A DNA stretch of 64,000 nucleotides from positions 2,790,001-2,854,000 of the forward strand of contig OY969623.1 in NCBI GenBank assembly GCA_963701675.1, in the 5' to 3' direction. A model generated the notes under the pieces. That model did not search any database. It was given only the letters and a program-made list of their open reading frames with translations, and was not told the DNA's origin. Made by a program: the position numbers and the translations under genes. The first letter of the stretch is position 1. Each line of letters begins with the position of its first letter. The DNA is from G963701675 sp963701675 (GTDB lineage: Bacteria > Planctomycetota > Planctomycetia > Gemmatales > Gemmataceae). This document shows positions 62,286 through 64,000 of the stretch, in pieces.

Positions 62286-62996
62286 TCAGACCGGTTTCGA
62301 GATCCTATACAACGTCCCCCGTACACGGTGCCCTCCAGGGGAACCGGCGTGCAGAATGCGCGTCGTGTACAGCAGGCCTTCGCCGATAAGCGCGTCGGTA
62401 AGGTTATAGGAAGGTAGTCGATTTTGGTCGGTCAACAGGCAGACTCCGCCCGGTAACAGCATGCGTTTGATCAAAGCAACCAGAGGATTGATGGCTCGCA
62501 GTTCGTAAATGAGATCTGAAGCCAAGATGAGCGGCACCTTCAAATCAGCCGGCGGCGCGTGCCAGTCGAATTGGAGGAGCCGGAAATCATCGAAGCCGTT
62601 CAGCCGTGCGTTGCTCTGTGCGAAACGGAGTGCGGTGGCATCGAGATCGCTAAAGATGACGCGCAGGCCGCGAGACATGGCGGCGATACCAGGCAAGCCG
62701 AGGCCGCAACCGACTTCAAGTGCCTCGACGTTCGGCTGCCACGGCTCGCGCAAGATGACTTTCGCCAACATCCGCGCCGCGGGCCAGAGGTCGGTCCAGA
62801 ACGGCAGGTACTCGTCGACGGCGAATTCCGCGCGAACGGCGGGATGATTCAGCGTTTGATCCGATTCGTCCGGCCGATCAATCAGGAAAACCTTGTTGTC
62901 GATGTTGACGCGCTCGCGGATCACCGGACCCAATGCGTCGAGCGGGGTTTCCGGAAGTGAGCGGCGCGGCGTGGCCGGTTCAGTATCCAAGTTCAT
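62286..62996 (-). CDS. Family 16-type class I SAM-dependent methyltransferase
   Basis: A 236-residue methyltransferase with AVDEYLPFWTDLWPAARMLA (the signature of the lysine/protein methyltransferase-16 group), motif I ALEVGCGLGLPGIAA, FSDLDATALRFAQSNARLN, and ASDLIYE. These enzymes methylate protein lysines or small molecules; the substrate here is unknown. The ATG overlaps the stop of the metallophosphoesterase gene upstream, so the two are coupled. Confidence 0.82.
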   Translation of the reverse strand: MNLDTEPATPRRSLPETPLDALGPVIRERVNIDNKVFLIDRPDESDQTLNHPAVRAEFAVDEYLPFWTDLWPAARMLAKVILREPWQPNVEALEVGCGLGLPGIAAMSRGLRVIFSDLDATALRFAQSNARLNGFDDFRLLQFDWHAPPADLKVPLILASDLIYELRAINPLVALIKRMLLPGGVCLLTDQNRLPSYNLTDALIGEGLLYTTRILHAGSPGGHRVRGTLYRISKPV

Positions 62997-63841
62997 GGCA
63001 GTAAGGTAATTGTCTCGACAAGTTCTTGGTGAGTCACGGCGCGATCGGTCGGGAACAAGCAGTAGGCCGCTGGTGTGCCTTTCGCATCGAGGATGATTTG
63101 TCGGTTATTCGGAACGGCGAAGCCGGCATCGCATGGTATATGACCGGTAATCAACCACTCAGCGTCCATCTTCCTCAAGAACGCATCGGCATTATCTTGA
63201 CTCGTGTCTCGGCCCCAAAGCAATGAGTAAGCGCAGCCGCCGCGCGTCAGGTCGCGCTGTTCCCACGTCTCGCACTTTAATCTTTCGGGATCGAAATCCG
63301 CAAGGAGTTTTGACGACGGCAAACTGTGTGTGAGCAAAACTCGATTCGCCGTCCGCACGGCAACGGGCACGACGGCAAAAAGCGCCAAGTATGCCGCATA
63401 GATTTCATCCGCACGCGGGCCGTAGGCTTCTGCAAGCCCCCTGTTGAAATATTCGTTCAGGTCCAGCTCGTCCTTCGCGATCCATTGTCCGGTCCATTGC
63501 GCCAGCTCATGATTTCCCAACAACAAATGAACGCGGTGGCGATATTGGCATTTCAGTGCTGCCACGAGGTCGACTAATTGGTGCGATTTATCTCCTCCGT
63601 TCGGATAGTGAAATGGTCCGTGCACGAGTTCCTGGAGCACGAGATGACGAGCAGGCTTGTCGGCCAGTTCGGCTGTGGCAAGGACTCGCCGAAAGTTATC
63701 GACATGTCCATGCAGGTCGCCTACCACGAGAACTTCATTTGCGCCTTCTAGGTCGACGAAATGCCCGCGCCTTCCTGACGTTTCAAGAAATGCCAGGCGG
63801 GCTTGGTCCAGCGTATGGAGAAGTCGATCCGGGTCAGGCAT
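62993..63841 (-). CDS. PPP-like metallophosphoesterase
   Basis: A 282-residue calcineurin-like phosphoesterase. Metal-binding blocks: VVGDLHGHVDNFRRV (about 39-53), LLLGNHELAQW, and VLLTHSLP and WLITGHIPC for the later His residues. The second block, normally GD-x2-DRG, is replaced by LVLQELVHGP, so the bimetallic centre may be atypical. It is a protein or small-molecule phosphatase by family. The coupled methyltransferase follows. Confidence 0.82.
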   Translation of the reverse strand: MPDPDRLLHTLDQARLAFLETSGRRGHFVDLEGANEVLVVGDLHGHVDNFRRVLATAELADKPARHLVLQELVHGPFHYPNGGDKSHQLVDLVAALKCQYRHRVHLLLGNHELAQWTGQWIAKDELDLNEYFNRGLAEAYGPRADEIYAAYLALFAVVPVAVRTANRVLLTHSLPSSKLLADFDPERLKCETWEQRDLTRGGCAYSLLWGRDTSQDNADAFLRKMDAEWLITGHIPCDAGFAVPNNRQIILDAKGTPAAYCLFPTDRAVTHQELVETITLLP

Positions 63842-64000
63842 TTTCGTTCAACTCTATTTGCGTCGCCTGCTCGTGCGAACCCTTGCCGTCGGCGCGACGT
63901 TTGTCGAGAATTCTAATATTGGTTTCATTTTGGGCTGGATAATACCTCGTCTGTGTTGGGCGAGACGGTAGCATCGGGAATCTCGGCAGGCCGCATAGAA
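63842..64000. other. Right edge: probable promoter region
   Basis: No gene is supported in the last 159 bases. The stretch is AT-richer than its surroundings, as would fit the promoter of the minus-strand phosphatase gene, but I cannot assign boxes. Confidence 0.3.

Overview
The window looks like chromosome of a planctomycete. The evidence is a cysteine-rich YTV-type wall protein, four large secreted or surface proteins that begin with the planctomycetal 'LE-x-LE-x-RR(E)L' N-terminal motif, a planctomycete-type ECF sigma factor beside a Ser/Thr kinase with a repeat-rich tail, a PQQ-like protein with the WRGPGRDG signature, and several conserved planctomycete proteins of unknown function. I cannot name the genus.

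Layout. (1) 1-4.5 kb: right end of an integrative element in tRNA-Pro(CGG), with a tyrosine recombinase, a DUF6573 gene, two divergent paralogous small genes, and a tightly coupled operon of a small HTH protein, an MT-A70 adenine methyltransferase and two small unknowns. (2) 4.6-17.7 kb: mostly housekeeping genes (YTV protein, DUF983, esterase, PQQ protein, a class V aminotransferase next to trpS, acyl-CoA dehydrogenase, DUF2203, NagB/PIG-L fusion, thiS-thiG). (3) 17.7-27.7 kb: a patchwork of HEPN/MNT and MazF-type toxin-antitoxin genes, an Hpt-like protein divergent from a membrane Ser/Thr kinase, a sugar epimerase, a TsaC/LMW-PTP fusion, rpiB, and a C-protein-controlled restriction-modification island that sits between rpiB and a second diverged rpiB 3' end. 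(4) 27.7-42.9 kb: tRNA-Lys(CTT) followed by two tandem islands, each closed by a copy of the tRNA-Lys 3' end. The first carries a giant beta-helix protein, a PaaK-like adenylating enzyme and a DUF2817 peptidase-like gene. The second carries an ECF sigma factor, a kinase-TPR protein and three tandem FG-GAP propeller proteins. (5) 42.9-48.4 kb: a five-gene minus-strand phospholipid cluster (CDP-alcohol transferase, CdsA, PlsC, hydrolase-methyltransferase fusion, PAP2/dual-specificity phosphatase fusion). (6) 48.5-56.5 kb: two cytoplasmic hybrid histidine kinases, one with nine nearly identical 92-residue HAMP modules. (7) 56.6-64 kb: a GNAT enzyme, planctomycete unknowns, a transglutaminase-like protein, a family 16 methyltransferase and a metallophosphoesterase.

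The strongest leads are the two tRNA-Lys-bounded islands, the restriction-modification island that supplied or kept a second rpiB tail, the uniform HAMP array with a terminator-like hairpin in its leader, and the lipid cluster of unknown product. Three genes (esterase, restriction enzyme, kinase-TPR) carry single frameshifts. They may be real decay, recoding, or indel errors in the assembly, and read data are needed to decide.
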